From: Siderastrea siderea
Taxonomy: Eukaryota > Cnidaria > Anthozoa > Scleractinia > Rhizangiidae
Length of the DNA: 64,000 nucleotides
Direction of reading: 5' to 3'
Assembly (NCBI GenBank): GCA_964030785.1
Contig: OZ034971.1
Span: forward strand, 16,127,400 to 16,191,399
Shown: piece after piece, positions 33,194-44,628 of the stretch
Position numbering within the stretch: position 1 is the first letter of the stretch
Layout of the letters: every line of letters starts with the position of its first letter
Notes under the pieces: generated by a model
Seen by the model: only the letters and a program-made list of their open reading frames with translations
Told to the model about the DNA's origin: nothing
Database searches by the model: none
Made by a program: the position numbers and the translations under genes

Positions 33194-33885
33194 GTAAGCT
33201 TGTTTGTTTATTATCGAATTCGCGGCCGCTTGCCAATTCTTGTTGCACAATTGTCTCACCAATTGTTTGCTCTCCTCGTCTCGGCGAATTCTCGTAGTCA
33301 CATTCCCAGACGAATTCACTATTACCACTTTTACCCGAAGTTCCTCACCTGGTGTTAGATTGTCGATATTCAGGTTTGAGTCCAGAAGATCGTTTTTGTC
33401 CTGATCCGACGGCTGTGGTATGGCATCAATCTTAGAGACTTGCGAGAAGCTTTTACGGACCCGGGAGAATTTACTCGAACAGTCTTGCAACAAGGACTCC
33501 TGCCTGGTGTAGTGTCGAGCAGCCGTTTGGACAAGTTTTCAGCAAGCTTCGGCGGAGTTTGGGTAACAGCAGACTGGCTGCCTATTATTGTATTCCGAAT
33601 AAGTTCAAATAATGTACCTAAATTCCTAATTTTCCGCGCGCAAGGGTTGCAGACACGGTCCGAATAAAGCTGCGAGTTCTCGACAACTTCCACACCAACC
33701 GCTCGGCAAATATCCGCGAGAATTGTCCCAATATAACCACTTCTTTTTGACTCTTTGAATAGGTTTTCTGACGAAATAAAACGCGATTTTCCTGGCTGAG
33801 ATATATTTCCAAATTTCACTCTGAAATTACAGCGACAAATCCTACACCGATCACTTGGTGTTTCGACGTTTTGAGCCTTCGACAT
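33164..33885 (-). pseudogene. Zinc-finger (ZAD-like) N-terminal ORF, one frameshift
   Basis: Starts ATG at 33885. The first 100 residues carry two paired cysteines, DRCRICRCNF near the start and VCNPCARKIRNLG further on, spaced like a ZAD or related treble-clef finger. A basic linker (CKTVRVNSPGSVKASRKS) follows. The frame is lost near 33440 and resumes in another register with DNLTPGEELRVKVVIV and LCNKNWQAAANSI, to a stop at 33164. I recall similar multi-copy proteins in corals, but have not checked this. Overlaps the end of the helicase exon tail to tail. Function unknown. Confidence 0.55.
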
Positions 33886-34224
33886 GACACATCTCCGCGC
33901 TGAGTGTTTGGCAGTTCACGGGTTTTATCCACGTGTAGCATGTTTATATTTTGACGGAAGTAATTCTGAAACATCCGGTAGTCTGTTATTCGTTACTTTA
34001 TTGACAAGTTGTCATGCTATGAATTCATCCGACTGTGAAGGTGTCAATGGGGCGTTTTTCAAAATCGTGGGGTTTGCGTGCAAGCGTTTCCTTCTCTCCC
34101 TTCCCCTCCCCCGTCACGCACTTTTTTGCGCTCGCCCCAATTTTCGCGCGGCTAAAAAACGAAAAATGCCTCGAACGTGCGGAAAACCTTACGGAAACGC
34201 TTGCTACGCAGGCTAAGACGTGGG

Positions 34225-35231
34225 CGACTTTCGTCCCCGCTCGCTTGTTTACCTGGTTAGCAAACTGGATTTAAACATCACATACTCTGACGATCTGCTC
34301 GAGCTCGTGTTTATCAAGCGTTATATTTTGATTCTACTGCTATGTTCACTGTTTGTATTTAAGGTCTAGGCACAACAGTAAATACTTCGTCGTCCCTGTG
34401 TGAGCATTCTCAGTTGTGGACGAATTCATATCGACATTCAACGTTTTAGTGATTTTGCGTTTTTCAGCACAAATAAAGCGATAAGAAAGATAAGCTGAGT
34501 CATCAGAGTTTAAACATTACGTCATCCAGTACCGCTATAGTCAAAATATTGTGTCACACAATCACACTTTTCGTCACGCCGGTTCGTAAAAAGAGAGGAT
34601 CGCGCTAACATTTGTGAAACCTAGGGGTGGGAGGGTCAGAATGGCCGGTTAAAATGCCCAATGGGCTTTCTTGTTATATATCAAATAGAAATGACTGGCT
34701 TCCTTGTGGTAGACTTCCTTAGAAAACGAATCGTCAGCACAAACCTCGTTACACGTGAGCGGAAGCGAGTTCTAGTAAATAATTCGTGGGTTATCTGATA
34801 TTTATGATGTTTGGTGTAGGAAATATTTGTCAGCTTTGTTTGTTATTGGTAGATGAGAATTGCAACAAATCCGTCGTACGCATGCGCATAACTTTCGTTT
34901 GGAGTTATATGGTTCAATTTTAGAGTGAGAAACAACGTGACTTCTGTGCAGGGATGTCCCATAGTAAATGATGGTAAATAGACGGCAAATAGTTTGAAGG
35001 TATAAAAGGGGGAGAATCGTGAATTTCGATCTAAAACGAATTATTGTTCGCACCTTTTGGTAGGTTTTAAAATTAATGCCCACTCGATCTCTAGGTCCGT
35101 CAAAGGCACAAGGTCGACAAGGAAAAAGATTACAGAAGAAGAGACAAAGCTCAGTTGATGCGTGACACCAGTGATAATAAGAAAAAGTTAATACGCGAGT
35201 TAAACACGTTAAGGTGTCATAGTTTGTAAAG
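34225..35231. other. Intergenic, no gene supported
   Basis: A long minus-strand open frame (34802-35431) runs across the hammerhead repeat and has no homology, so I do not call it. No repeat boundary recognised. Confidence 0.4.
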
Positions 35232-35268
35232 GCACAAACGTTTCGGGCATAGCCCTTCTTCAGTGTGC
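35232..35268 (-). ncRNA. Hammerhead-ribozyme-like motif 4 (full core)
   Basis: Minus-strand order: GCACA (stem I), CTGAAGA (full core, position 7 variant A), one extra A, GGGC-TAT-GCCC (perfect stem II), GAAAC, GTT, TGTGC (perfect partner of stem I). Stem III is the minimal AC/GT palindrome. This is the best-formed copy in the window. It lies about 110 bases downstream of, and on the same strand as, a Penelope-type ORF end, as expected for a hammerhead in a Penelope-like element. Confidence 0.75.
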
Positions 35269-35375
35269 AGGAATATGCGCGTTGCGCCATACAAAAGCCT
35301 AACTGAAAAATGCGCACGTAAAGCGCGCGCACAAGAAACGAACAACCAAAGCGCGTGCACGTGAAATGAAAGTAT

Positions 35376-35564
35376 TTAAATAAAACTGAAATTAATATTG
35401 AGTCCGCCCGGCTTGAGGGTGCCGAGCTCAAAGATTAATTGCATCTCCCGCCGCTTTCGACTGGTGTTGCTGCCGCTGCATTGCTTGACTCCGCAGACCC
35501 TGATGTCATCTATAGTGTGGTTGGCGGAAAAAGATTGTATGGAAAAAGATTGTATGGGTGGCAT
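35376..35564 (-). pseudogene. Penelope-like ORF C-terminal fragment
   Basis: The minus strand reads RKRREMQLIFELGTLKPGGL then NINFSFI-stop. The R-R-E-x-x-L-I-x-x-L-x-T-L-x-P-x-GLN ending resembles the end of Penelope-type (Neptune-like) proteins. This is from memory of the family pattern. Only about 60 codons remain. The hammerhead motif that follows on the same strand supports the assignment. Confidence 0.5.
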
Positions 35565-35599
35565 AAACGTTGCTCGTACGTGCGAATAGCTAAGCGCAA

Positions 35600-36421
35600 A
35601 GTTAGAGGCGACTTACCAAAGAAATGGGTTTCTGGTTAGGCTGCGTGGCGGTAGCGGGATTGTTTGTACAAGGTTTGAGCGGAAAGATCAGCACGACAAT
35701 CAAATCAAATCAAAACAATTATCACCTCCAGTGCGAAGACAAAAATGCAACAGCTCCACGCAAGATTCGTTTCACAGTTTTATAGACACAAAAATCGGTT
35801 ATCATTTCTCAGATTACAAAAAACGCATAAATTTACTCATTCCCTGCTTCCTTTTTTAAAGTTTCTCCCTTTGTTACACAACTCTAGCTGCCACGAAAGC
35901 CAATAAAAAGCGCCGAAAACGAACTTATGACAGTCTCATGGAAGTCTCGTGACTCGCCATTGAACTTTGTCTCATCACATGTTTGTACGTGACAAAACAG
36001 CACTTGTTTACACAAAACAGTAACCTGATCTCACGCTCAATCAACATAACACGTTCTTTACACGTGAAACGACCCACACTAAACATTATCACATGACTGC
36101 CTGGTCGTGCGATAAAATCCCCCCCCCCCCCCCCCAACCACGTTAAAGCAAAATTTGGCCTTGACTTGATCACATGTACTCCACGTGATAAAATTCATGT
36201 TGTTTACCACACAGGCGAACCACGCCATTATTCTCGAATTCGCTCATTTAAAGTTCCAACGATTCCTTCGCCCATTACCACCTCTCTACATAAAACATCC
36301 CTTAATATTATTTTCAACTAATTTTGCATCTTACTTTCACATCAAAAGGCTCATCAAGACAAAGTTTGTTCGCTGAACGCAACCACTGATTTTTGTGTGG
36401 CTTCAGCGAAGCTGAGACCAC
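35600..36421. other. Intergenic, unresolved
   Basis: Contains an AATCAAATCAAATC simple run near 35698 and a poly(C) tract at 36119-36136. No gene seen. Confidence 0.4.
36119..36136 (+). repeat. poly(C) tract
   Basis: About 17 consecutive C residues. Confidence 0.9.
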
Positions 36422-36423
36422 TA

Positions 36424-36989
36424 CCGTGTGGCACCAATATTTTTGCGGGAGTTTAATTTTGCGAATGGCGATTTTTTTGTGCGTTTTGCAGGACTAATTT
36501 TTGCGATTGGGGAAACGGTTTATTCTTCCTTGGAATTAATTTTTGCGATTTTCCGGAAGCCGCCTTCTATTTGGAATTATAACATCATCGTTTTTTTAGT
36601 ATAAACAATCGAATGCAGGTGAACAACATGCAGATGTATAACACGTTAAATCAGTTAATCAGTGGAGTACCTTCAGACGATCCTTTTCTTTCAAGCTTTT
36701 AACAGCCTAATACTTGTAAGGTACCGACTGCAATTTCATCGTTTTATTTCTGAATGTTTTGCTTCTAATTTCGTTTTATTTTTGAACGAAAGAAACGGTT
36801 TAAGTAAATGGGCACCAACATAATATTACACACATGTAAAAGGCGATGTTTGTATATAAATTTCGACAATGGAGTAAATTTTTGCGGGAATTTTTTTTTT
36901 TTTTTTTTTGCGGGACCTTTTTTTGCGGATCGTGAAAAAACCGGCAAAATCCCCAAAATTTGAATCCGGGAAAAATTAGTGCCACACGG
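36424..36989. mobile_element. TA-flanked MITE
   Basis: TA at 36422-36423 and 36990-36991. The termini CCGTGTGGCAC and GTGCCACACGG are perfect inverted copies, and homology runs further inward (TTTTTGCGGGA). The interior is T-rich with a 19-T run near 36892. A TA target suggests a Tc1/mariner-type non-autonomous element. Confidence 0.8.
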
Positions 36990-36991
36990 TA

Positions 36992-39081
36992 TGTCAGCAC
37001 GTGCGATGTTTCTGGCTTTTTTGACAGTTTGCTACGTGACTAGTCACGCAAGACTTCACAAGTCACACAATGGCATAATCGTTTCTAACAAGGCACGCTT
37101 ATTACTCGATTTTAGCCGTGTGTTCCAAAATGTAAGTCCGTGTGAAATAATGTGGAAAATAACAGAGAGCTTATTTATATATTTGTCTGGATACGGGAGT
37201 TGCCACGTTCGTCAAGCATGATGTCACGCAAGAAGAAGACGTACGTGACTTTCAAGATCGGCTATTCTCTTCTGGTTCAAACATTACAGAATTAATTTTT
37301 GTGACAAGTTACGCTTCCTACTAGAACCAAAATATTAGTCCGTGGAAAAAATAATCTTTATAATAGAAAGCCACAGATTAAATTTCAATCCATTGAGCTT
37401 CCGAGAAACATCTGAGAATGAGCTTCGGAAAGGACTGTTTTGTATTATTTTGTTTGTCCCATATTCACACTGTTGTCAGATATTTTACAGATTTTATCTC
37501 ACTTTCTCCTTGATTTGTGGTAATTTGAAGCCACACTTGTACACATTAGCGTACCATCTATTGATCAATCACGTATACGAATTCGAAACCACTAACATAA
37601 ACTCAAACATTGATCTTTGATCACCCTCAAATCTGTAAAAAGCCCTGGGAACGAGGTTACACAATATCGGACACAGCTCCACTTATGAGGTAAACTCTGT
37701 GTAAAAACCATTACTTTTCGAATGCTCAACGCTACTCAAATAAACAACATCACAATAGTGCACCTAGGTACACGCACGTTCATTCAATATTAAACCATTT
37801 CCGTACCTGTCATTGACAACTACAAAATAGCTCACGCACGCTATGCGTGCCTATGCTTTAACGTACGGAATCGTGTTTGTGATTGTATCAAGCAGCCGTT
37901 TGTGGGTACCTCGCTTTAAGTCTTAAATAGTACATATAAGCTTACTAATTCTTAATCAAACCAATTGTGTTAGCAATGTTTTAATCAGAATTGCCAAAGA
38001 AGTTTGAAAATGAAAGCAGAGCAAATAGAGGTTTTTTATTAAGTGCGGCGCTGACAATTTCTCTTTTTCCTAAAAGTAGAAAACGATTTCCTACAGCAGC
38101 TTCAACAAATTTTTTATCCTCTCAGATAGCTAAAATTATTATGATATCGCCCTTGTCGATGAAAGCAAAATAATCCTTTTTTTTTTCAGCTTCGAGTAAC
38201 ATGCTCGATAGATTTGAATGATGCGAAAAACCATGTACCCTTTTGTCGGTTTTTATAATTAGTGCCAACTGGAAAAAAATGTTTTACTTCGGTCGACAGT
38301 ATTACAATTCTTGGGCCTAACAGTTAAGCTTAGTTAAACGGTTGAATGAATAATCACAAACTATAGAAGCGGCCGAAGGACACGAACAGTAGTTATAGCT
38401 TGTTGAAATCGATTCCCCTGTTTTCTGCAGCATAAACTCGCCCTACGCGCAATTCTTCTTTCCTATTAAGAACGCTGCACGTATTCTCCGTGGCAGGGAA
38501 ACAATACCTTTTACTCCAACACAGCTAAATAATTTATAATATCAAGCAAATTGACCCTGGCAACCACTTTTTATACATGTACCGCGCAGGACAACGTTTT
38601 GAGATGATAGCTCTCGGGGAATAAAAGAAACGTTTCGGGAGCTTTAGATTAGATAAGGACTAACTCTTCCCTGTCAACAGGTATGCTGTGCGCCTTCAAC
38701 GTCCAGGGTTTCCTTGAATCAAGGGGCGTTGTATCATACAGATGTAGATGGACTTTTAGGAACTCCGTGCAGCTACAATAATAGCAAAATTCGATGATGC
38801 AAGGACAGAAAAGTTGAAAAAATCAAACTTCCACAATACAGATTTTCTTTAATTTTTCACAAAACATAGATAATCGATAAAGAAAGTGATCTATCAAAAG
38901 AAAATACGGGGTCACCGAACATTTGAGAGAGTTAAACCCATGCATAGATATTAAAGTGCCCACTGGCGTTATATCTCTCCACATTTCTTCAACAGCACGC
39001 TCAATGCATGACGTGGCATAACATCGCGAAGTGGATTGCGTGCGCAGTAAGCATGCGCATAAACAATTAGCGCGAACGTCC
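36992..39081. other. Intergenic, no gene supported
   Basis: AT-rich. At about 37641-37660 GCCCTGGGAACGAGG matches the terminus of the MITE at 44.3-44.6 kb, so a solo end is present. No other structure recognised. Open frames are short and without homology. Confidence 0.4.
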
Positions 39082-39085
39082 TTAA

Positions 39086-39730
39086 GGTGACTCCATCGAA
39101 AAAGAAGTTGTAATGAGAATTTGTTGAAACATTGCACAGTTATTAATTACACCTAGTACATCGAAAAAAATAAAATAAAAAGAGGGGGTCACCGTGTCTG
39201 ATTTCACGCTACAGGGCCGTAGTATGTAGGTACCTTGCTAGCTATCGACAGCAATATTAAAAAGCCTTTCCTTGTACCAGAGACACCCACTACTTTAAGA
39301 AAGTTATCACTAGCAATAAAATATAAGCATTATTCTTGTGATAGCAAAACAATGTTACAGTAAAAGGCCTGAAAGTTGCCTCAAAAATAAAAGTAATGAA
39401 ATAATAAGCAAGTCGAGCACATGCACGCTTCCAGTGAAATGCCTAAAATCAGATTGTAATAATGAATTAATCAGAATATTTGAAAATTGAATAATGAAAA
39501 ATTCTTCAAATTTGGATATATCATGCAGAGTCGTGTTTTCTTCAAATAAATGGAATAAAAAAGAGAGATCACCAAGTTCGTTTTGGAGAAAACGACAACT
39601 CGTTTCTCTCAACAGCTCAGTTTTCACAGAAAACCTACCAAGTTTCGAAGGCGCGCGCGCTCGTGCGCGCGCTAATCACGCAAAAATTGATGCGCAGAAA
39701 GGATGCGCAATGCAATTGAATAGAATCACC
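39086..39730. mobile_element. TTAA-flanked element
   Basis: TTAA at 39082-39085 and 39731-39734. The ends GGTGACTC and GAATCACC are near-perfect inverted copies. The right end holds a GCGCGCGCGC-rich stretch. No coding capacity. Confidence 0.6.
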
Positions 39731-39734
39731 TTAA

Positions 39735-41236
39735 GGTCATTGCCCTGTATTGCATTTCGCATCCTTACTGCGCACGATTTGTTGCGTCATTAGCGCGCGC
39801 TCAAAGCGCGCGCACGTCCAGGGAGTAATAGTTTTCCTATGAGGCTAAGCTCACCAGAGAAAAGAAAAGTCATTTACTCTTAAACAAGCACGGTGACCTA
39901 TCTTTTTTTTCCACTTATTTTTGACCTACTATTCATCCTCTTTTTGTTCACAGAGTTAGAAAAAATCACATGTTCGAAAAAAAAGTTGTTACTAGAAACG
40001 CGTTACTCACGGAGATGAAATCACGACCTCCAGAACACGCACGTAAGGAAGGTTTTAAGTCAATTTCGCCTGATGCTTCGAGCATCTGCCATAAAACTTC
40101 TAGTAAATTGTTCCTTGTTGTCGATGTCTTACATCTAGTACGTTGTTTCAAGATTTACTTTAATCATGTGCTTCCTCTTCCTACGGAAAGTAGCGTAAAC
40201 TGATCAAATAAACATGTGTTCGTTAGGCGAAATTGCAAGGAATTATGGGGTAACTTGAGACGATGATATCTCGTAAACGGACATGGCGACCTATTCTTTT
40301 TATTTTATATTTCAAAACATTGCACGATAGATAACAACTTGTGAAAGTTTGACAAAAATCTTATGTTAAATTTTATTTCGGGGGAATGACCTTAAATCGA
40401 CCATGCAAGCGCGAAAATCAACATTAGTGAAATAAGTGAAAAATCACGCGGCGTCAATAATTAATCCTTTGCGGCATTTTAGTTTTGTAAAGACAAACTC
40501 TTTTTTCTGCTCACAGGTGAGCTCTGGACCTTATATATTCAGGGGATTTCTTATACAGACAACTTTTGTTAACACGCCCGTGACAAAAACACACTTACGC
40601 TTGCAAATTTGTTGCTTGCGCCGGGAAATTAGGTGATTTCAAATACTATTTTACTTTAAGGATTTGCCAAAAAATCGGACTACGAGTAGGATAGAGCTAC
40701 AGCTTGGCTTTTCTGTGGATAAATTGTCGCTACTTACCGCAGGAACAGCGGTAGCATATCAACTTTTTCGGAAAAACATTTTTTTTTAATTTCCGCCATT
40801 TTTTCTAACTTGCCGCCTGGCGTCCGCTGAAAGTTTGCGCATGCTTGTTGCGTTTTTCCGCTCTGAATCAAAAGGGGTCTTCCCAGGGAAGGCCAGGGCT
40901 CATTTGACAATCAACAGTGAGCATGACAATACCTTGACATTTGCGGAGAATAAATTCTTGAAATGCTTGCTTTTTAATTTTAGCCTGGTACTTAAAATTA
41001 GTAAATTTGATACAAAGGTACACCTGATACATTTAAGACTTTGCTCGATTTCACGAAATTTCTTTAGTTAACATCTACTACTGTACTTTGCAATTTAAAA
41101 ACAAATCAACATTTTATATAATCATTAAAACTGGAATTGATTTTCTGCAGCAATTTTTTATTCTTTCAGCATTCTACTTACGTTCTTTAAAAATTAATTG
41201 AGAAAATGCCATCTTTAAGCAAAATGGGTGCTTTGC
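39735..41236. other. Intergenic, unresolved
   Basis: The bases after 39735 mirror those before 39730 (GCGCGCGCTAAT and its complement), suggesting a further older inverted element. No gene seen. Confidence 0.35.
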
Positions 41237-41240
41237 TTAA

Positions 41241-43563
41241 GGAGGCTCGAAAGGGTTTTTAGCCGCACGCGCGCGCTACCCTACACACGACATAGCAAGA
41301 ACGCACGCGTCAGCTGAGTGAATCCAAATTTCTATTAATAAGTCGCGCGCACAAAATACCGGAGGTTAAGGTGGCTCCCTATCAGGGCGGGAAAAGGTTG
41401 GGCGATGAAACGAGCAGTCCGCTCTTCAAGCGATGTGTGATGCGGAAAAGAACTGGCACGAGCGCTCTTTCCGCGCTTCCGGTGCGTTTGGTAGCCGGCA
41501 AAATTTACCTTTCAACAAACCGGAAATCTCATTTTCTTTCTTTATTGTTCAGCCAGCCGTGCACTATGATTAAAACGTTTTTTCACAGTCCTGGCTCACA
41601 GCTTAAAATGTTTATGTCTACGTGCATATTAGTCAATCTTCTTCACCGTAAGTTGGCTAAAAATGAGCTCAATTTGAGGGTGTCGAATGCTTGCTCTTGC
41701 CGCAAAACACGACATGGTTGTCTTTCATCGTCTCTTTTACAAAAGCTCCAAATTATTCCACCCTAAATCTTACATATTTTGAAGGTCGATAAATTTTACA
41801 TAACATAATAAAAAATTAGCTGGAGATATTTGGAGATTGTGGCGTTTTTCAACTTTAAACTTTGCCTCCTTGCAACGCGCCATGGCGATGATTCGTCGCA
41901 ACGCTCTCAACTGGATGTAAACAAATTAAAAGTGAAATAAAGTTTGAAGATTTCTCCTCCCTTCATCTCACAAAAACATGGGAAAGAAAATCGTCTAAAC
42001 TGAGGAACAATTCTATTTGTAGTTCCCAAAGAAACAGACAAGCATAGGAGAGTTTTTGAGGAAAAAGAGGAAGAAGCGCGGTGTTGATGTTGATTTGATT
42101 TAATTAATTTACCAGGGTGTCCTGATTAACCTTGCACGAGCTGCACACATTATAAATACGCGTCATGCCACGCGTCATCCAAACGCCATTTTCCTTTTTT
42201 TTTACTTTACTCTGCTCGTTTTTAGACAGTTTTTAGGCAGTTTTTTAGCATCGATCAAGGCGGATAAGACAAAGAAAATATAACTAAAAGTCGGCGTTTT
42301 TCGGGAACTTAATAGATTATCAGGATTATGGAGGAAACCCAACGAGGCAACCATTTTGATCTAGCACCTAATTTGATCCCAGTCCACTGCATCACACCTT
42401 TTTGCTCGGACGTGCTCGTTTCATCGCCCTATAGTTTTATGACGGCGCGCGCGCTGATGATGCGAGTTGTAGTAATCTGCGCGCGCTCACATAAAATCGT
42501 AGGTTTTCCTGATATTTTATGACGTCACATTAGCAAAAAAAGCAAAGTTAACAGTTAATTTTCTCGCGTTTCCTTCGGTGAATTTTTTTTAAATTTTGCA
42601 CATTTTGAGATACTAACGCTACCTTTCACATATTATTTTTTGGAACAATTCTGTCAGAGCAATTCAGTTTAATAGTTAAAAATAAGAAATCACGTGATAT
42701 CGGTGAATCCGTCTGAAAGACCCCATATTTTTCTCTTGCAAAATGTTAGTCAAAATCATTTGCACAAAATAGGAAACTTTAAAAAAATTTCACCGAGGGA
42801 CAATCAAAATATTTAAAATAAAAGACGAATTAATGGAAAATATCTATCATTCTTTAGATGCTTTGTTGCCATGACAACGGCCTATACCTAAGAAGCGAAA
42901 CCTGAAAAATAAGGGTAATTATGTTGGTAACCTGACCGGTTAAATTCAGGATCAAAGATATGAAGACAACAGAACTAGGGTTTCTTTTGCAAGTCTTGCC
43001 AGTTCGTATAATCGCTTTTGTGGAGACTCTAGGGAGCCACCTTAAATGGCGTGTAAAATCGCGCAAATCGGAAATAAATCTTACACGAAACATTTGTTTT
43101 TATCTCGAAATTTTGCTCGGTGACCCATCCTGATTTTTTGCATGCATGTAACACTAAGTCTGTCAATTCAAATAGACGCTTTTGGAAGTTATTCAGTAGA
43201 ATTTTTTTCAATGCATAAAATGGCTTTTTCAATATAACTTAACTTCTACTGAATAACTTTTTGCCATACCTTTCAGAGAAGTTAAAGAATTTAAAGAGCT
43301 TTCTAAAAATGCAATAAAAAGGGTAGGTCACCGACTTCGTTTTTTGGATAACTGACGAAAACTGAAATTTGGGGGTTCTTTTTGTGGACTATTAAGGTTG
43401 TCATGGTAACGACTATGACGTCACAACTAGCCTTAAAGTATTGTCTGACAAAAGATTTGTCAAGATATTCATAGATTGCCTACATGCTCAGAAATACTTT
43501 CTTGTAACCTTTCCTCGTTTCAAAAGGCTTATAACATTTTTAAAAAAAGTCCTTCGAGCCACC
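41241..43563. mobile_element. Outer TTAA element hosting a nested copy
   Basis: TTAA at 41237-41240 and 43564-43567. The ends GGAGGCTCGAAAGGG and TCCTTCGAGCCACC are inverted with small differences. The interior is split by the nested element 41370-43041. A related copy at 24404 shows the uninterrupted order. Confidence 0.75.
41370..43041. mobile_element. Inner TTAA element nested in the outer one
   Basis: TTAA at 41366-41369 and 43042-43045. The ends GGTGGCTCCCT and AGGGAGCCACC are perfect inverted copies. Both inner and outer elements share the GGnGGCTC start, so they belong to one family. No transposase within 1.67 kb. Confidence 0.8.
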
Positions 43564-43653
43564 TTAAACCACTGACTGCCCGACTTTTGCTGAAGAACAT
43601 CCATTTTAAGCCTATACACATTTTGGCGCCTATCGGCTCAGATTCCATCAGCC

Positions 43654-43704
43654 TGCCAGCAGAGCCTTTCCTAAAATCAGAAAGAAAGGCTCTGCTAGCA
43701 GGGT
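43654..43704. repeat. Short hairpin (GCAGAGCCTTTC family)
   Basis: CCAGCAGAGCCTTTC and GAAAGGCTCTGCTAGC form a hairpin with a 13-base loop. Probably a MITE terminus or relic. Confidence 0.6.
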
Positions 43705-44221
43705 GAGATTCCATTTGAAACATCTTTTACTTCGTTTCCAGCATGAAAACTCAACTTCCCTTCCTCTTCAAAGGCATTTTTTGCGAATTTGCCTTCGAGC
43801 ATGGACGCAATTAAAAAAGCCCCTACCGAGACCAACTTTTCGGTCGTTCTTTTTGGTTCTCGTTTCAGTTTTGTGTTCTTGTTTTGTTTTGCTTTTTTAA
43901 AGTTTTTTTTGGGGGGCCGTTTGATAGTATCTCCCTTTTTTGGAAAAGATTTCACCGAAAAGTTGAGGAAAGGTGTAATTTTAACAGAAAGTAAAAATCA
44001 GTGCCAAGGCCAAATTTTGCTTTACTTTCACAGGAAAAATTTTCTAAAACTGATGACGTCACAAACCCTACAAAACCCGTGGAGACCCCCGCGGCCGGTT
44101 TTGGCCACCATGGGCGTAGTAGTATCTATAGTGGGTGAACAAGCACAGTTAACCCCATGGGGCCGCCGCATCTCCCTGGCAGGCTTCCAGCGTAAGTTCA
44201 GTTCAAGGAGCAGGGAGGGAT
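43705..44221. other. Intergenic, unresolved
   Basis: No repeat boundary or homology recognised. The open frames at 43695-44223 overlap on both strands and look like chance. Confidence 0.35.
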
Positions 44222-44306
44222 AGACCAGCTTACCAGACCCTGCCGCATCCACCAGCCTCCCAAGAATCGGGAGCTCTGCGGCAGGGTTTGGCAAGCTAGT
44301 CTACCC
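44222..44306. repeat. Hairpin beside the MITE
   Basis: TAGACCAGCTTACCAGACCC and its partner around GGGTTTGGCAAGCTAGTCTA form an inverted repeat of about 27 bases per arm. It abuts the left end of the 44.3-44.6 kb MITE. Confidence 0.7.
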
Positions 44307-44310
44307 CCAA

Positions 44311-44628
44311 CTTCGTCCCCAGGGCTTTCTCCTCGTTCAAAATGGCGGTCGAAGAAACTCCTGGCCAAGGCTGCTGAAATATTCCAAGAATCGTGGAGTA
44401 TTTTGTCACGTGACACATGATGAAATGGCTTTTTCGGAGGTTGTTTCCAGCGTCTGGCAGCTCTGTCTGTTTTCTTGAAATCTGAAACCGTTGTTCCTAC
44501 GAAAAGAAGACATTTCATCGTGTTTACGTGACAAAATTGTGACCAATTTTTGGAGCCATTTTGGCAGCCTTGGCCAGGGGTTTCTCCGACTGCCATTTCG
44601 AACGAGGAGAAGGCCCTGGGAACGAGGT
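44311..44628. mobile_element. Palindromic MITE (CCTCGTTCCCAGGGC ends)
   Basis: The arms CCCAGGGCTTTCTCCTCGTTC and the mirrored GAACGAGGAGAAGGCCCTGG are inverted. Homology extends inward (CCTTGGCCAGG, ATGAAATG / CATTTCAT), so the whole 318 bp is an imperfect hairpin. A solo end of the same family lies at 37.64 kb. Confidence 0.75.

Larger units (their letters stand above)
32400..34215. mobile_element. Mutator-like element with 9-bp target duplication and gene cargo
   Basis: An exact duplication AGACGTGGG flanks the element (32391-32399, 34216-34224). The termini TAGCCTGCGTAGCAAGCG and its complement begin long inverted repeats of about 168 bp (32400-32567, 34049-34215). Long inverted ends plus a 9-bp duplication are typical of the Mutator superfamily. 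No MULE transposase is present. Instead, the interior carries a helicase exon (+) and a zinc-finger ORF (-) that overlap tail to tail, an arrangement like gene-capturing Pack-MULEs. Confidence 0.75.

Noticed and set aside
29634..34652. TTAACCGGCC / GGCCGGTTAA as ends of a 5-kb TTAA element
   Set aside because: Only about 7 bp match inward, and two independent elements lie between; probably coincidence.
34802..35431. Minus-strand open frame of 209 codons
   Set aside because: It runs through the hammerhead repeat and non-coding Penelope-type flank, has many Cys/Phe/Tyr codons from AT-rich text, and shows no family motif.
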